Under the pieces are notes generated by a model. The model saw only the letters and a program-made list of their open reading frames with translations, ran no database searches and was not told where the DNA came from. From assembly GCF_900129545.1 (NCBI RefSeq), contig NZ_FQWB01000001.1:992001-1056000 (forward strand): a stretch of 64,000 nucleotides of DNA. The letters run 5' to 3'. The position numbers and the translations under genes are program-made. This DNA is from Flavobacterium fluvii (lineage in GTDB: Bacteria; Bacteroidota; Bacteroidia; Flavobacteriales; Flavobacteriaceae). Below are positions 43,439-51,729 of this stretch, piece after piece (position 1 is the stretch's first letter; the number at the start of each line of letters is the position of its first letter).

Positions 43439-44458
43439 ATGGAAGAACGCAACAAAACACTAGGTGAATTCATCATCGAAAACCAAAATGCCTTTCAATA
43501 TTCGTCAGGCGAATTATCCCGAATTATCAACTCCATCCGCTTGGCCGCAAAGGTCGTGAATTATAAGGTAAATAAAGCCGGTTTAGTCGATATTGTTGGT
43601 GCAGTGGGAGAGCAAAACATTCAAGGCGAAGACCAACAAAAATTGGATGTTTATGCCAACGAGGTGTTTATTCAAACGCTAATTAATCGCGAGATTGTGT
43701 GCGGTATTGCCTCCGAAGAAAATGATGATTTTATCACGGTCGAAGGAAGCGACAACAGTCACAACAATAAATACGTGGTTTTGATGGATCCGTTAGACGG
43801 TTCGTCAAACATTGACGTAAACGTTTCGGTAGGAACTATTTTTTCGGTTTTCAGAAGAATTACTCCCATAGGAACTCCTGTAACCATTGAAGATTTTTTG
43901 CAACCCGGCATCAATCAAGTGGCAGCGGGTTACGTGATTTACGGCACATCGACCATGTTGGTTTATACCACGGGTCACGGTGTAAACGGATTTACATTGA
44001 ATCCTGCCATTGGAACATTTTACTTGTCGCATCCCAATATGCAATTCCCGAAAGACGGAAATATCTACTCCATAAACGAAGGGAATTATGTTCATTTTCC
44101 GCAAGGAGTGAAGGATTATATTAAATATTGCCAGCTTGAAGAGGAAGAAAGACCATATACTTCGCGTTACATCGGAAGTTTGGTTTCGGACATTCACAGG
44201 AACATGATCAAGGGGGGGATTTATTTGTATCCAACCAGTTCCAAAGCCCCAAAAGGGAAATTGCGATTGCTTTATGAATGTAATCCAATGGCGTTTATTG
44301 TCGAACAAGCCGGAGGAAAAGCCTCGGATGGGTTAAACAGGATAATGGAAATTCAACCCAAAGAATTGCACGAAAGGGCACCATTCTTTTGTGGAAGTTA
44401 CAATATGGTCGAAAAAGCAGAAGATTTTATGCGCTTGGCCAAACTGAGCAAATATTAA
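43439..44458 (+). CDS. fbp: Class I fructose-1,6-bisphosphatase
   Basis: 339 residues, normal for the family. It hydrolyses fructose-1,6-bisphosphate in gluconeogenesis. The metal and substrate site is intact: [32 protein letters not shown], and [22 protein letters not shown] near the C-terminus. It is single and convergent with the TerB-like gene, with a shared terminator. Confidence 0.97.
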   Translation: MEERNKTLGEFIIENQNAFQYSSGELSRIINSIRLAAKVVNYKVNKAGLVDIVGAVGEQNIQGEDQQKLDVYANEVFIQTLINREIVCGIASEENDDFITVEGSDNSHNNKYVVLMDPLDGSSNIDVNVSVGTIFSVFRRITPIGTPVTIEDFLQPGINQVAAGYVIYGTSTMLVYTTGHGVNGFTLNPAIGTFYLSHPNMQFPKDGNIYSINEGNYVHFPQGVKDYIKYCQLEEEERPYTSRYIGSLVSDIHRNMIKGGIYLYPTSSKAPKGKLRLLYECNPMAFIVEQAGGKASDGLNRIMEIQPKELHERAPFFCGSYNMVEKAEDFMRLAKLSKY

Positions 44459-44464
44459 TGTAAA

Positions 44465-44494
44465 CAAAAAAGCTCCCAAATGGGAGCTTTTTTT
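44465..44494. terminator. Bidirectional terminator of fbp and the TerB-like gene
   Basis: AAAAAAGCTCCCA and TGGGAGCTTTTTT (44466-44493) flank a 2-nt loop, with A and T runs on both sides. Confidence 0.85.
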
Positions 44495-44927
44495 ATCTAT
44501 TCATGTGTTGCATTTCGTAAATGAAAGTGTCTAAATCCACTTTTTTGTCAACTAATGAAAGTGCTTTATTGACAATATAATCGGCATTGCTTGTCGAAAA
44601 TCCCAGGGCTATGGCAAATTTTCTTAAAAGGGTTTCTTGCTTGTCGCCCAAATGATGATCGTGATGAACCACCCTGGAAATATTGTATAAACTTTCCAGC
44701 CTTTCCACATGTAAATAAGGTGGGTTAACAGGGTATTTTAATGGATCCTTCAAAATCTCTTTATATTCTTCTTCAGAAATATCGAGTTTTACGGCTAATT
44801 TGTCTAAAAACTTTTTTTCATCGGGATCGAATTTTCCTCCATCTGCATACAATACACGAACTGCCGCAGAAAAACGACCTTTTATTCGGTTTTTGAATTC
44901 ACTATCAAATAATTCTGCTATTGACAT
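44493..44927 (-). CDS. TerB-like protein
   Basis: 144 residues from the ATG at 44927 (MSIAELFDSEFKN); an upstream in-frame Met has an unlikely Lys/Tyr-rich lead. It is an alpha-helical acidic protein with VLYADGGKFDPDEKKFLDKLAVKLD and later YNISRVVHHDHHLGDKQETLLRKFAIALG, the pattern of the TerB/co-chaperone DjlA-type domain. TerB proteins bind metal ions, but the role is not established here. There are no other ter genes nearby. Confidence 0.72.
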   Translation of the reverse strand: MSIAELFDSEFKNRIKGRFSAAVRVLYADGGKFDPDEKKFLDKLAVKLDISEEEYKEILKDPLKYPVNPPYLHVERLESLYNISRVVHHDHHLGDKQETLLRKFAIALGFSTSNADYIVNKALSLVDKKVDLDTFIYEMQHMNR

Positions 44928-45117
44928 AATTTTGAGTTTTAAATGATTTGTATATAAAGATACTAATAATTTCGAGTTTAACGAATGTCGATACTTGATT
45001 TTTTCTTTGTTATTAATAAAATAAATGCGACAATAAACGCTTTTAATGACACTGTTTCCAACTAATTTCAAAATAAATTGTAAGTTTGGCAACCCCTAAT
45101 CTTTAAAACTATTTGTA

Positions 45118-45711
45118 ATGTCTGAATTTTGGATTTATTTTGAAAAAGGCTTGAGACATATTCTCGATCCTTACGCTTACGACCATATCTTGTTTTTAAT
45201 TGCATTGGCGATTCCTTATGCTTTCAAAGATTGGGCGAGGTTATTGCTTTTGGTTACCATTTTCACCATTGGACATTCATTGGCATTGCTGTTGTCTATT
45301 TTTGGAGTGATAATTATTAGAGGGAATTTGGTTGATTTCTTGATTCCAATAACGATTCTCATCGTGGCTTTATTTCATCTTTTCACGGCGGGAAAATCAT
45401 CAAAAAAAGAAAGTATCAGTGTCGTGTTTTTTGTTACTTTGTTTTTTGGAATAGTACATGGTTTGGGGTTTGCCACTTATTTTAAATCCATGTTCGTCGG
45501 TTCGTCCCAGTCTAAATTATTGCCGTTGTCAGAATTTGCCTTGGGTATAGAAGCGGCTCAAATAGTCGTGGTTTTTGTAACTTTGATAGTCTCTTATATT
45601 GTTCAAACATTCTTCCGATTTTCGAAAAGAGATTGGACATTGGTAATGTCGTCTTTCATAATTGGGGTGGTTTTGCCCATGATTATCGAAAGCAAATTCT
45701 GGATTAGATAA
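45118..45711 (+). CDS. HupE/UreJ-like membrane protein
   Basis: 197 residues with about six TM segments and the HupE/UreJ pattern GLRHILDPYAYDHILFLIAL, LVTIFTIGHSLAL and GIVHGLGFA, with conserved His in membrane helices. Some relatives carry nickel or cobalt, but the substrate here is unproven. No urease or hydrogenase genes are near. The dCMP deaminase gene starts 7 bp downstream. Confidence 0.86.
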   Translation: MSEFWIYFEKGLRHILDPYAYDHILFLIALAIPYAFKDWARLLLLVTIFTIGHSLALLLSIFGVIIIRGNLVDFLIPITILIVALFHLFTAGKSSKKESISVVFFVTLFFGIVHGLGFATYFKSMFVGSSQSKLLPLSEFALGIEAAQIVVVFVTLIVSYIVQTFFRFSKRDWTLVMSSFIIGVVLPMIIESKFWIR

Positions 45712-45718
45712 AATTAAA

Positions 45719-46147
45719 ATGGAAAAGATAAAATTAAATAAATACGATCGCGCTTATCTCCGAATTGCCAAAGAATGGAGCCTTTTGTCTTACTGCAAAC
45801 GCAAGCAAGTGGGAGCAATAATTGTTCGGGATCGAATGATTATTTCCGATGGCTATAACGGAACGCCTTCTGGTTTTGAAAATTGTTGCGAAGACGATGA
45901 AGGCTTGACCAATTGGTATGTGCTTCACGCAGAAGCAAACGCCATCCTGAAAGTGGCAAGATCTACCCAGACTTGCGAAGGAGCCACATTGTATATTACG
46001 CTTTCTCCATGCAAGGAATGCAGTAAATTAATACATCAATCCGGTATAAAAAGAGTGGTTTATCAAATGGGTTACAAAGATACTTCGGGAGTGGACTTTC
46101 TGGTCAAAGCGGGAGTAATCGTTGAACAAATTGAAGTTTTAGAATAA
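45719..46147 (+). CDS. dCMP deaminase / cytidine-deaminase-family protein
   Basis: 142 residues. It deaminates dCMP to dUMP for thymidylate synthesis. The zinc site is intact: LHAEANAIL (His and catalytic Glu) and SPCKECSKL (two Cys). VGAIIVRDRMIISDGYNGTPSGFENC is the substrate region of the ComEB/dCMP deaminase subgroup. Between a HupE-like gene and ctpA. Confidence 0.92.
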   Translation: MEKIKLNKYDRAYLRIAKEWSLLSYCKRKQVGAIIVRDRMIISDGYNGTPSGFENCCEDDEGLTNWYVLHAEANAILKVARSTQTCEGATLYITLSPCKECSKLIHQSGIKRVVYQMGYKDTSGVDFLVKAGVIVEQIEVLE

Positions 46148-46220
46148 ATGAAATGAACATAATCGGAAATATAATGTAATTATCGTTCTGTGCATGAATT
46201 ACATTTGACCGTTAAAAAAA
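46148..46220. repeat. Leader element shared with the SDR gene, copy 1
   Basis: It begins ATGAAATGAACATAATC and contains GAATTACATTTGACCGTTAA. It aligns over its length with 57123-57196, and both copies end about 21-22 bp before the start codon. Confidence 0.55.
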
Positions 46221-46235
46221 AATGAAAATCTCCAA

Positions 46236-47816
46236 ATGAAAATTAATTCGAAGTATTTTCCAATTTATATTTTCGCAGCCATTGCCTTTGGAATTCTTAT
46301 TGGCGGATGGCTTAATTTTCCTAGTCAGAACCATTTTTTTGTTAAAAGTGTTTCGAAAAACAAACTCAACAAATTACTGGATTTTATAGACAATGAATAT
46401 GTCGATAGCGTGAATACCGATACTATCATGAAGCACGCCATTGATAATATCCTTGGGCAACTCGACCCACATTCCATTTATATTCCGCCAAGCGAGCAAG
46501 TTGAAGTTGCCGAATCCATGAAAGGCGATTTCGTGGGAATTGGCGTGAATTTTTATATGTACAATGATTCTGTGGCGATTGTAAAGCCTATCGAAAACAG
46601 TCCTTCGGAAAAAGCGGGAATAAAAGCGGGAGACCGAATCCTGTATGCCGACAAAACAAAAATGTTTGGACGCAAATTGCCAAACGACAGCTTGTTTGCC
46701 AAACTAAAGGGGAAAGAAGGTTCTGAAATTGTGCTCACGATTTACAGAAAATCGGAAAACAGAAAACTCAAAATCAAAGTTAAACGAGGCGTTATTCCCA
46801 TAAAAAGTGTCGATGCAGCTTTGCTTTTGGACGCTGCAACGGGCTATCTAAAAATAAATCGTTTTGCCGAAACCACCTACGACGAGTTCATGACCGGTTT
46901 GGATGATTTGAGAAAACAAGGTGCAAAATCCCTCGTGATCGATCTTCGGGACAATGGAGGTGGTTATATGGATGAAGCCATTTCCATTGCAGACGAATTT
47001 TTGAAAGACAAAGAACTCATCGTCTTCACGAAAAATAAAAAAGGGACCATAGAAAAAACATTCGCCACAAAAACGGGAAGTTTCGAAACTGGAAAAGTGG
47101 TTGTTTTAATCAACGAAAATAGTGCTTCGGCAAGCGAGATTTTGGCGGGAGCCATTCAAGACAATGATAGGGGAACCATTGTGGGTCGCCGTTCTTTTGG
47201 TAAAGGGTTGGTGCAACGCGAAATAGATTTCTCCGATGGATCGGCAGTGAGATTGACCATTGCCCGATATTACACGCCTACGGGACGTTCGATACAAAAA
47301 CCTTATTCAAACGGACATGATAAAGATTATTCCAAAGAATCGGAATCTCGTTTTAAAAATGGCGAATTGTACTATAAAGACAGTATAAAAGCACCTAAAA
47401 CCCTCAAATACAAAACTCCAAAAGGCAGAATTGTTTATGGCGGTGGCGGAATTGTTCCCGATATTTTCGTTCCGCTGGAGTTGGATCACGGAGACGATCC
47501 ACACACGACTTATTTACTGCAATCGGGTTTTATGGGGCATTTTGTTTTCGAACAATTAGACCGAGACAGAAATGCTTTTAAAGACTTGTCTTTTGAAGAA
47601 AGTGTTGCTAAAATCAATGCCACGGATTTGTATTTCAAAGCGTTCCGAAAATATCTTTTAAAAAATGAAATAGATATAAAACTGGACAAGAACAAGTCCT
47701 TGGTCAAGCGCTATTTGTCTGCTGAATTTGCCCGACAATTATTCAATGAAGACAAGTATTATGAAATTGTGTTGAAAGACGATGCGATGATTAAGAGGAT
47801 TTTGAAGAAAGTTTAG
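46236..47816 (+). CDS. ctpA: S41 family C-terminal processing peptidase (CtpA-like)
   Basis: 526 residues. A single N-terminal membrane anchor (IYIFAAIAFGILIGGWL) is followed by a PDZ domain (about 75-165: FVGIGVNFYMYNDSVAIVKP, EKAGIKAGDRILY) and the S41 fold with the catalytic Ser (NENSASASEILAGAIQDNDRG) and Lys (RRSFGKGLVQ). The family trims envelope proteins in the periplasm. The C-terminal 130 residues are a helical extension. It follows dCMP deaminase with the leader element between. Confidence 0.93.
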   Translation: MKINSKYFPIYIFAAIAFGILIGGWLNFPSQNHFFVKSVSKNKLNKLLDFIDNEYVDSVNTDTIMKHAIDNILGQLDPHSIYIPPSEQVEVAESMKGDFVGIGVNFYMYNDSVAIVKPIENSPSEKAGIKAGDRILYADKTKMFGRKLPNDSLFAKLKGKEGSEIVLTIYRKSENRKLKIKVKRGVIPIKSVDAALLLDAATGYLKINRFAETTYDEFMTGLDDLRKQGAKSLVIDLRDNGGGYMDEAISIADEFLKDKELIVFTKNKKGTIEKTFATKTGSFETGKVVVLINENSASASEILAGAIQDNDRGTIVGRRSFGKGLVQREIDFSDGSAVRLTIARYYTPTGRSIQKPYSNGHDKDYSKESESRFKNGELYYKDSIKAPKTLKYKTPKGRIVYGGGGIVPDIFVPLELDHGDDPHTTYLLQSGFMGHFVFEQLDRDRNAFKDLSFEESVAKINATDLYFKAFRKYLLKNEIDIKLDKNKSLVKRYLSAEFARQLFNEDKYYEIVLKDDAMIKRILKKV

Positions 47817-47824
47817 CAAAAGTT

Positions 47825-48463
47825 TTACTTCCTTATACTATCGTGAGCGTGAGTTTGAACGCCGTTATTCCATAAAGTAAGGATGTCGGTTGCAACGGCA
47901 GCGCCACTTCCGGCAGCAATTGCCACTTGGCTTCTCCAGCCTGCGAGAGTTCCTGTTGCATAAATGCCTTCGGCAACTTTGTGGTCAATATTTTTTAGCT
48001 GGATTCTTTGTTTTTCAGGTAGTGCTTTTTTGTGCGGTTCCACAAATTGGATCAATCCTTCAATCGCAAAAGTGTTGGCAGAACCAATTCCCACCACAAT
48101 CGTTTTTGCTTTATAGGTGTTTTTGTTGGTGATGACTAAAAATTCGGGACACGAGGACGAAGGACGAACTGACGAAGTAAATTCACCTTCGATTTTCAGT
48201 ACTTTCTCGTCAAAAATTTGGAAAATATGAGGATAAGTTTCAGATAAATGCTGGATGCTTTCAGACAATAAATCGGAACCTAATGTGCCAGGAGCAATCC
48301 CATAGCCATTGTTGATAAGGGCTTCCTGGAGGGAAGAATTTTTTTGATGGGCAATAATCCCGATTTTTTTGTCAGTGACAAAGGATTTGTTTTTGGCAGA
48401 ACCCAAAACAAGAGCGCACGACATTCCAGAAACGCCACCGCCAATGATTAGAACGTCAAACAT
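47825..48463 (-). CDS. Short FAD-binding thioredoxin-reductase-like protein
   Basis: 212 residues, about two-thirds of a thioredoxin reductase. It has the N-terminal GxGxxG (LIIGGGVSGMSCAL) and the C-terminal FAD motif (GIYATGTLAGWRSQVAIAAGSGAAVATDIL). The NADPH-binding domain and the CxxC are absent, so it may be a single-domain flavoprotein. Residues about 96-107 (TSSVRPSSSCPEF) are encoded by a dispersed spacer repeat and look inserted. It starts 2 bp after the small membrane gene. Confidence 0.85.
   Translation of the reverse strand: MFDVLIIGGGVSGMSCALVLGSAKNKSFVTDKKIGIIAHQKNSSLQEALINNGYGIAPGTLGSDLLSESIQHLSETYPHIFQIFDEKVLKIEGEFTSSVRPSSSCPEFLVITNKNTYKAKTIVVGIGSANTFAIEGLIQFVEPHKKALPEKQRIQLKNIDHKVAEGIYATGTLAGWRSQVAIAAGSGAAVATDILTLWNNGVQTHAHDSIRK
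48148..48177. repeat. Spacer-type repeat inside the FAD-protein gene
   Basis: GACACGAGGACGAAGGACG followed by AACTGACGAAG lies in the reading frame. The reverse complement aligns with the CTTCGYCAGTTCG family at 4292-4319 and with 18278-18310. Confidence 0.55.
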
Positions 48464-48465
48464 AT

Positions 48466-48669
48466 TTATAGTTTGTCATTCATTTTTTCTTCAATATTTT
48501 TGGACATTTTAAAAATCAAAAGAATTAAGATGGCACAAACAGATGCTGCAATTCCAATGAAAGCTACCATACTATTCCCTTGAAGAGGATTTTTAAAATC
48601 CAACAGGCTAATGTTGAAAACAATTAGACCTAATGCCAAAAACACCAATATGTTAGTGAAGACTTTCAT
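48466..48669 (-). CDS. Small two-helix membrane protein
   Basis: 67 residues from the ATG at 48669 (MKVFTNILVFLALGLIVFNI). Hydrophobic segments are at about 4-22 and 35-53, with a charged C-terminal tail (KNIEEKMNDKL). Family unknown to me, but the spacing of 2 bp to the FAD gene suggests an operon. Confidence 0.65.
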   Translation of the reverse strand: MKVFTNILVFLALGLIVFNISLLDFKNPLQGNSMVAFIGIAASVCAILILLIFKMSKNIEEKMNDKL

Positions 48670-48793
48670 AAAATATTTTTTTGTATTGCAAAAAACAGGA
48701 AGATTTGACAACAACTCTTGTGTTAAAGAGTCGTTTTTAAAAATCAAAACTGCTTTTCAAAAATTATAACGGGTAAATGTATAAAAATTTATT

Positions 48794-49369
48794 TTAGACA
48801 AACAAACCTTTAACATTAGCGGCGAATAATTTAACAGCAATTGCCAAAAGAACCACTCCAAAAGCCTTTCGGATAACGCCCAAACCATTTTTTCCCAACA
48901 TTTTTTCAATTTTTGCCGATGATTTCAAAACGATATAAACCACGATGAGGTTCAAGATGATGGCAATAACAATGTTCAGGGTTTGGTATTGTGCTTTCAA
49001 GGACAATAAAGTGGTCATTGTTCCAGTACCGGCAATAATGGGAAAAGCAATGGGAACAATTGAGGCAGAACCGGTATCTTCGTCACGATACAATCGGATG
49101 CCCAAGATCATTTCTAAAGCTATGAAAAACAACACAAAGGAACCTGCCACGGCAAAGGAATGGACGTCAATTCCTATGAGGTTTAAAAATTTTTCTCCAA
49201 TGAAAAGGAAAACAATCATAATAAAACCCGCCACCAATGAGGCTTTTTCTGATTCGATATGACCGTGTTTGTTTCTCAAATCGACAATGATGGGAATCGT
49301 TCCCACTATATCAATTACGGCAAAAAGAACCATTCCCACAGTGGCTATTTCTTTAAAATCAAGTTCCAT
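48794..49369 (-). CDS. MarC family membrane protein
   Basis: 191 residues from the ATG at 49369 (MELDFKEIATV). Six hydrophobic segments, with FAVIDIVGTIPIIVDLR, GSFVLFFIALEMILGIR and PIAFPIIAGTGTMTTLLSL, are the MarC/NAAT signature. It was once linked to multidrug resistance, but no substrate is established. It is a separate unit. Confidence 0.9.
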   Translation of the reverse strand: MELDFKEIATVGMVLFAVIDIVGTIPIIVDLRNKHGHIESEKASLVAGFIMIVFLFIGEKFLNLIGIDVHSFAVAGSFVLFFIALEMILGIRLYRDEDTGSASIVPIAFPIIAGTGTMTTLLSLKAQYQTLNIVIAIILNLIVVYIVLKSSAKIEKMLGKNGLGVIRKAFGVVLLAIAVKLFAANVKGLFV

Positions 49370-49573
49370 AACTTCGTGTTTTTGATGAGACAAAAGTATT
49401 GAATTTCAGGTGGGTAAAATAAAATTTAGAACATTTTTTCGGATAATTTGGAATAAGCAAACAGATTGTATTGATTTTACGGTTTTTTCGGTGCAATGAA
49501 AAAGACAAAGTTATTATAGTTGTTAAAGTCGTGAGAAACTCAAAATTTAACATTCAAAATTCAGAATTGAAAA

Positions 49574-49581
49574 GTATCTTT
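49574..49581 (+). promoter_or_regulatory. -7 box of the DUF3109 gene, nearly leaderless
   Basis: TATCTTTG ends 5 bp before the ATG at 49587, so the mRNA would have a very short leader. Confidence 0.5.
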
Positions 49582-49586
49582 GCAAA

Positions 49587-50159
49587 ATGTTTCAACTAGG
49601 AAAAACCATCGTATCGGAAGATATTCTTGAAAAAGAATTTGTTTGTAATTTATCGGCTTGCAAAGGCGCGTGTTGTGTCGATGGAGACGCTGGCGCACCG
49701 TTGAGTGAAGCCGAAACCAAAATCTTGGAATCAATTTATCCAAAAGTAAAACCATTTCTTCGCAAAGAAGGAATTGCGGCCATCGAAGCGCAGGGAACTT
49801 GGACAAAAGGCACCGATGGCGATCTTGAAACACCGTTAATTGACAATAAAGATTGTGCTTACGTCATCTTTGACGGGAAAACGGCACTGTGCGGAATCGA
49901 ACAAGCCTACAATCAAGGAATAATCGATTGGAAAAAACCGGTTTCTTGTCATTTGTATCCTGTTCGCGTCAAAGATTTTACCGAATTTGCCGCAGTCAAT
50001 TATGACAAATGGGACATTTGCGACGATGCCTGTTCTTTGGGCAAAGAACTGGAAGTTCCTGTTTATAAATTTGTCAAGGAAGCACTCATTCGAAGATTTG
50101 GCGAAGACTGGTATTTGGAACTCGAAAAAGTTGCCGAGGAATTAAAAAGTAATTCTTAA
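49587..50159 (+). CDS. DUF3109 Cys-rich protein
   Basis: 190 residues. The signature is [20 protein letters not shown] near residue 18, then [24 protein letters not shown] and DICDDACS, giving about eight conserved Cys. They could hold a metal or iron-sulfur centre like that of the YkgJ relatives. The function is unknown. It is common in Bacteroidota and single here. Confidence 0.86.
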   Translation: MFQLGKTIVSEDILEKEFVCNLSACKGACCVDGDAGAPLSEAETKILESIYPKVKPFLRKEGIAAIEAQGTWTKGTDGDLETPLIDNKDCAYVIFDGKTALCGIEQAYNQGIIDWKKPVSCHLYPVRVKDFTEFAAVNYDKWDICDDACSLGKELEVPVYKFVKEALIRRFGEDWYLELEKVAEELKSNS

Positions 50160-50289
50160 AACAATTTTAATTTTTTCTTTTCAAACCCTATGTTTTAGGG
50201 TGTTTTTTGGTTTTTATTATTTTAAACATTTGATTTACAGTAATTTATTATTTACTTAAAAAACATTCCAATTGTTAAAAACTCAACAC

Positions 50290-50339
50290 GATTGTGAATA
50301 AGTTTGGCTTTTAATAACCACGATAATTCACAATCTTTG
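50290..50339 (+). promoter_or_regulatory. Inverted repeat over the nrdB promoter
   Basis: GATTGTGAAT (50290-50299) and ATTCACAATC (50326-50335) are perfect 10-bp arms. The right arm overlaps the likely -7 box AATCTTTG (50332-50339), so a repressor site is plausible. Confidence 0.4.
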
Positions 50340-50394
50340 TAATCTTCGAAAAACATAATATTTCGTTAAAATTTCAAAAAAAACAAAAATAGCA

Positions 50395-51372
50395 ATGTCA
50401 CAAATAGAACCAATCTTACAAGAAAACAAGAATCGCTTCGTAATCTTTCCTATCAAGCACCAAGATATTTGGGAGTTTTATAAAAGTATGGAAGCCAGTT
50501 TCTGGACTGCAGAGGAAATAGATTTATCCCAGGATTTGAACGATTGGAACAATAAGTTGAGTGAAGACGAAAAATATTTCGTGAAGCATATTTTGGCATT
50601 TTTTGCAGCTTCTGACGGAATTGTTAACGAGAATCTGGCCGAAAACTTCGTGAATGAAGTGCAATATGCCGAAGCAAAATTCTTCTACGGTTTCCAAATC
50701 ATGATGGAAAACATTCATAGCGAAACCTATTCGCTTTTGATTGACACTTACGTGAAAGATGAAGCGGAAAAAACACAATTGTTCACTGCAATAGATGTTT
50801 TTCCAGCCATCAAGAAAAAAGCGGAATGGGCTTTGAAATGGATCGAGTCGGATTCTTTTGCCGAAAGATTAATTGCTTTTGCTGCCGTGGAAGGAATCTT
50901 CTTTTCTGGAAGTTTTTGTTCTATTTTCTGGTTGAAAAAACGTGGCTTGATGCCAGGATTAACCTTTTCGAATGAATTAATTTCTCGTGACGAAGGTGTT
51001 CACTGTGACTTTGCCGTGCACTTGCACAACCACCATTTGAAACATAAAGTATCCAAAGCACGTATCAGGGAAATTATTGTCGATGCTTTGAATATCGAAA
51101 GAGAATTCATCACCGAGTCGATTCCAGTGAGTTTGATTGGAATGAACGCCACCTTGATGACGCAATATTTAGAGTTTGTTACCGACAGATTGTTGGTGGA
51201 ATTAGGTTGCAAAAGAGAATACAACACCGCCAACCCTTTTGATTTTATGGACATGATTTCGCTTCAAGGAAAAACAAATTTCTTCGAAAAGAAAGTGGCC
51301 GAATACCAAAAATCAGGAGTTATGAATAATGATTCTGATGCCCAAAAAATTAGTTTCGACGCTGATTTTTAA
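50395..51372 (+). CDS. nrdB: Class Ia ribonucleotide reductase small subunit
   Basis: 325 residues. It forms the diiron-tyrosyl radical for NrdA. Ligands and radical site: [11 protein letters not shown] (Asp), [20 protein letters not shown] (Glu, His and the Tyr), [19 protein letters not shown] (Glu) and [13 protein letters not shown] (Glu, His). The sequence is of the eukaryote-like subgroup usual in Bacteroidota. nrdA follows after a 357-bp gap full of repeats. Confidence 0.96.
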   Translation: MSQIEPILQENKNRFVIFPIKHQDIWEFYKSMEASFWTAEEIDLSQDLNDWNNKLSEDEKYFVKHILAFFAASDGIVNENLAENFVNEVQYAEAKFFYGFQIMMENIHSETYSLLIDTYVKDEAEKTQLFTAIDVFPAIKKKAEWALKWIESDSFAERLIAFAAVEGIFFSGSFCSIFWLKKRGLMPGLTFSNELISRDEGVHCDFAVHLHNHHLKHKVSKARIREIIVDALNIEREFITESIPVSLIGMNATLMTQYLEFVTDRLLVELGCKREYNTANPFDFMDMISLQGKTNFFEKKVAEYQKSGVMNNDSDAQKISFDADF

Positions 51373-51379
51373 TTTTTTT

Positions 51380-51630
51380 GCCGCCAAGGCACCAAGCCAC
51401 GAAGAAAATTATAAAATTAGATTTTACTTAGTATTTGTGTAAAGGCAAAACATTTAAACCATTAAGAAAATTAAGCGAATTAAGTTTTGCAGTATTCTTA
51501 ATTTTCTTAATGGTTTAAAAAAAATGTTCACAACATTTTCGGTAGAACCTAAAATTAAGAACTAGTAATTTTAAGTACGAATTCCAAAGCCAAAAAACTT
51601 TGTGCCTTTGTGCCTTTGTGACTTCGTGGC
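51380..51630. repeat. CCGCCAAG / CTTTGTGGC repeat pair spanning the nrdB-nrdA gap
   Basis: The left end is GCCGCCAAGGCACCAAGCC (51380-51398). The right end (51598-51630) is made of CTTTGTGCCTTTGTG units. The same ends bracket the pstA-pstB gap (34472-34576), where the interior is shorter. A separate strong palindrome lies inside (51453-51519). The gap has no gene. Confidence 0.65.
51453..51519. repeat. Perfect 23-bp inverted repeat between nrdB and nrdA
   Basis: The arms 51453-51475 and 51497-51519 (TTTAAACCATTAAGAAAATT, then AAG, and its complement) match perfectly across a 21-nt loop. No T run follows, so it is a hairpin element more than a simple terminator. Confidence 0.75.
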
Positions 51631-51729
51631 AATAAACCACAAATTAATACCGGGATTAGTTTCCCAAAACAGTAATACAAATTCACCAAAACAGGAAAGG
51701 GATTTTCTGTTTTAAAAAACAACAAGATT

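Noticed and set aside
44493..44927. Tellurite resistance operon
   Set aside because: Only a TerB-like domain is present, with no terC, terD or other ter genes nearby.
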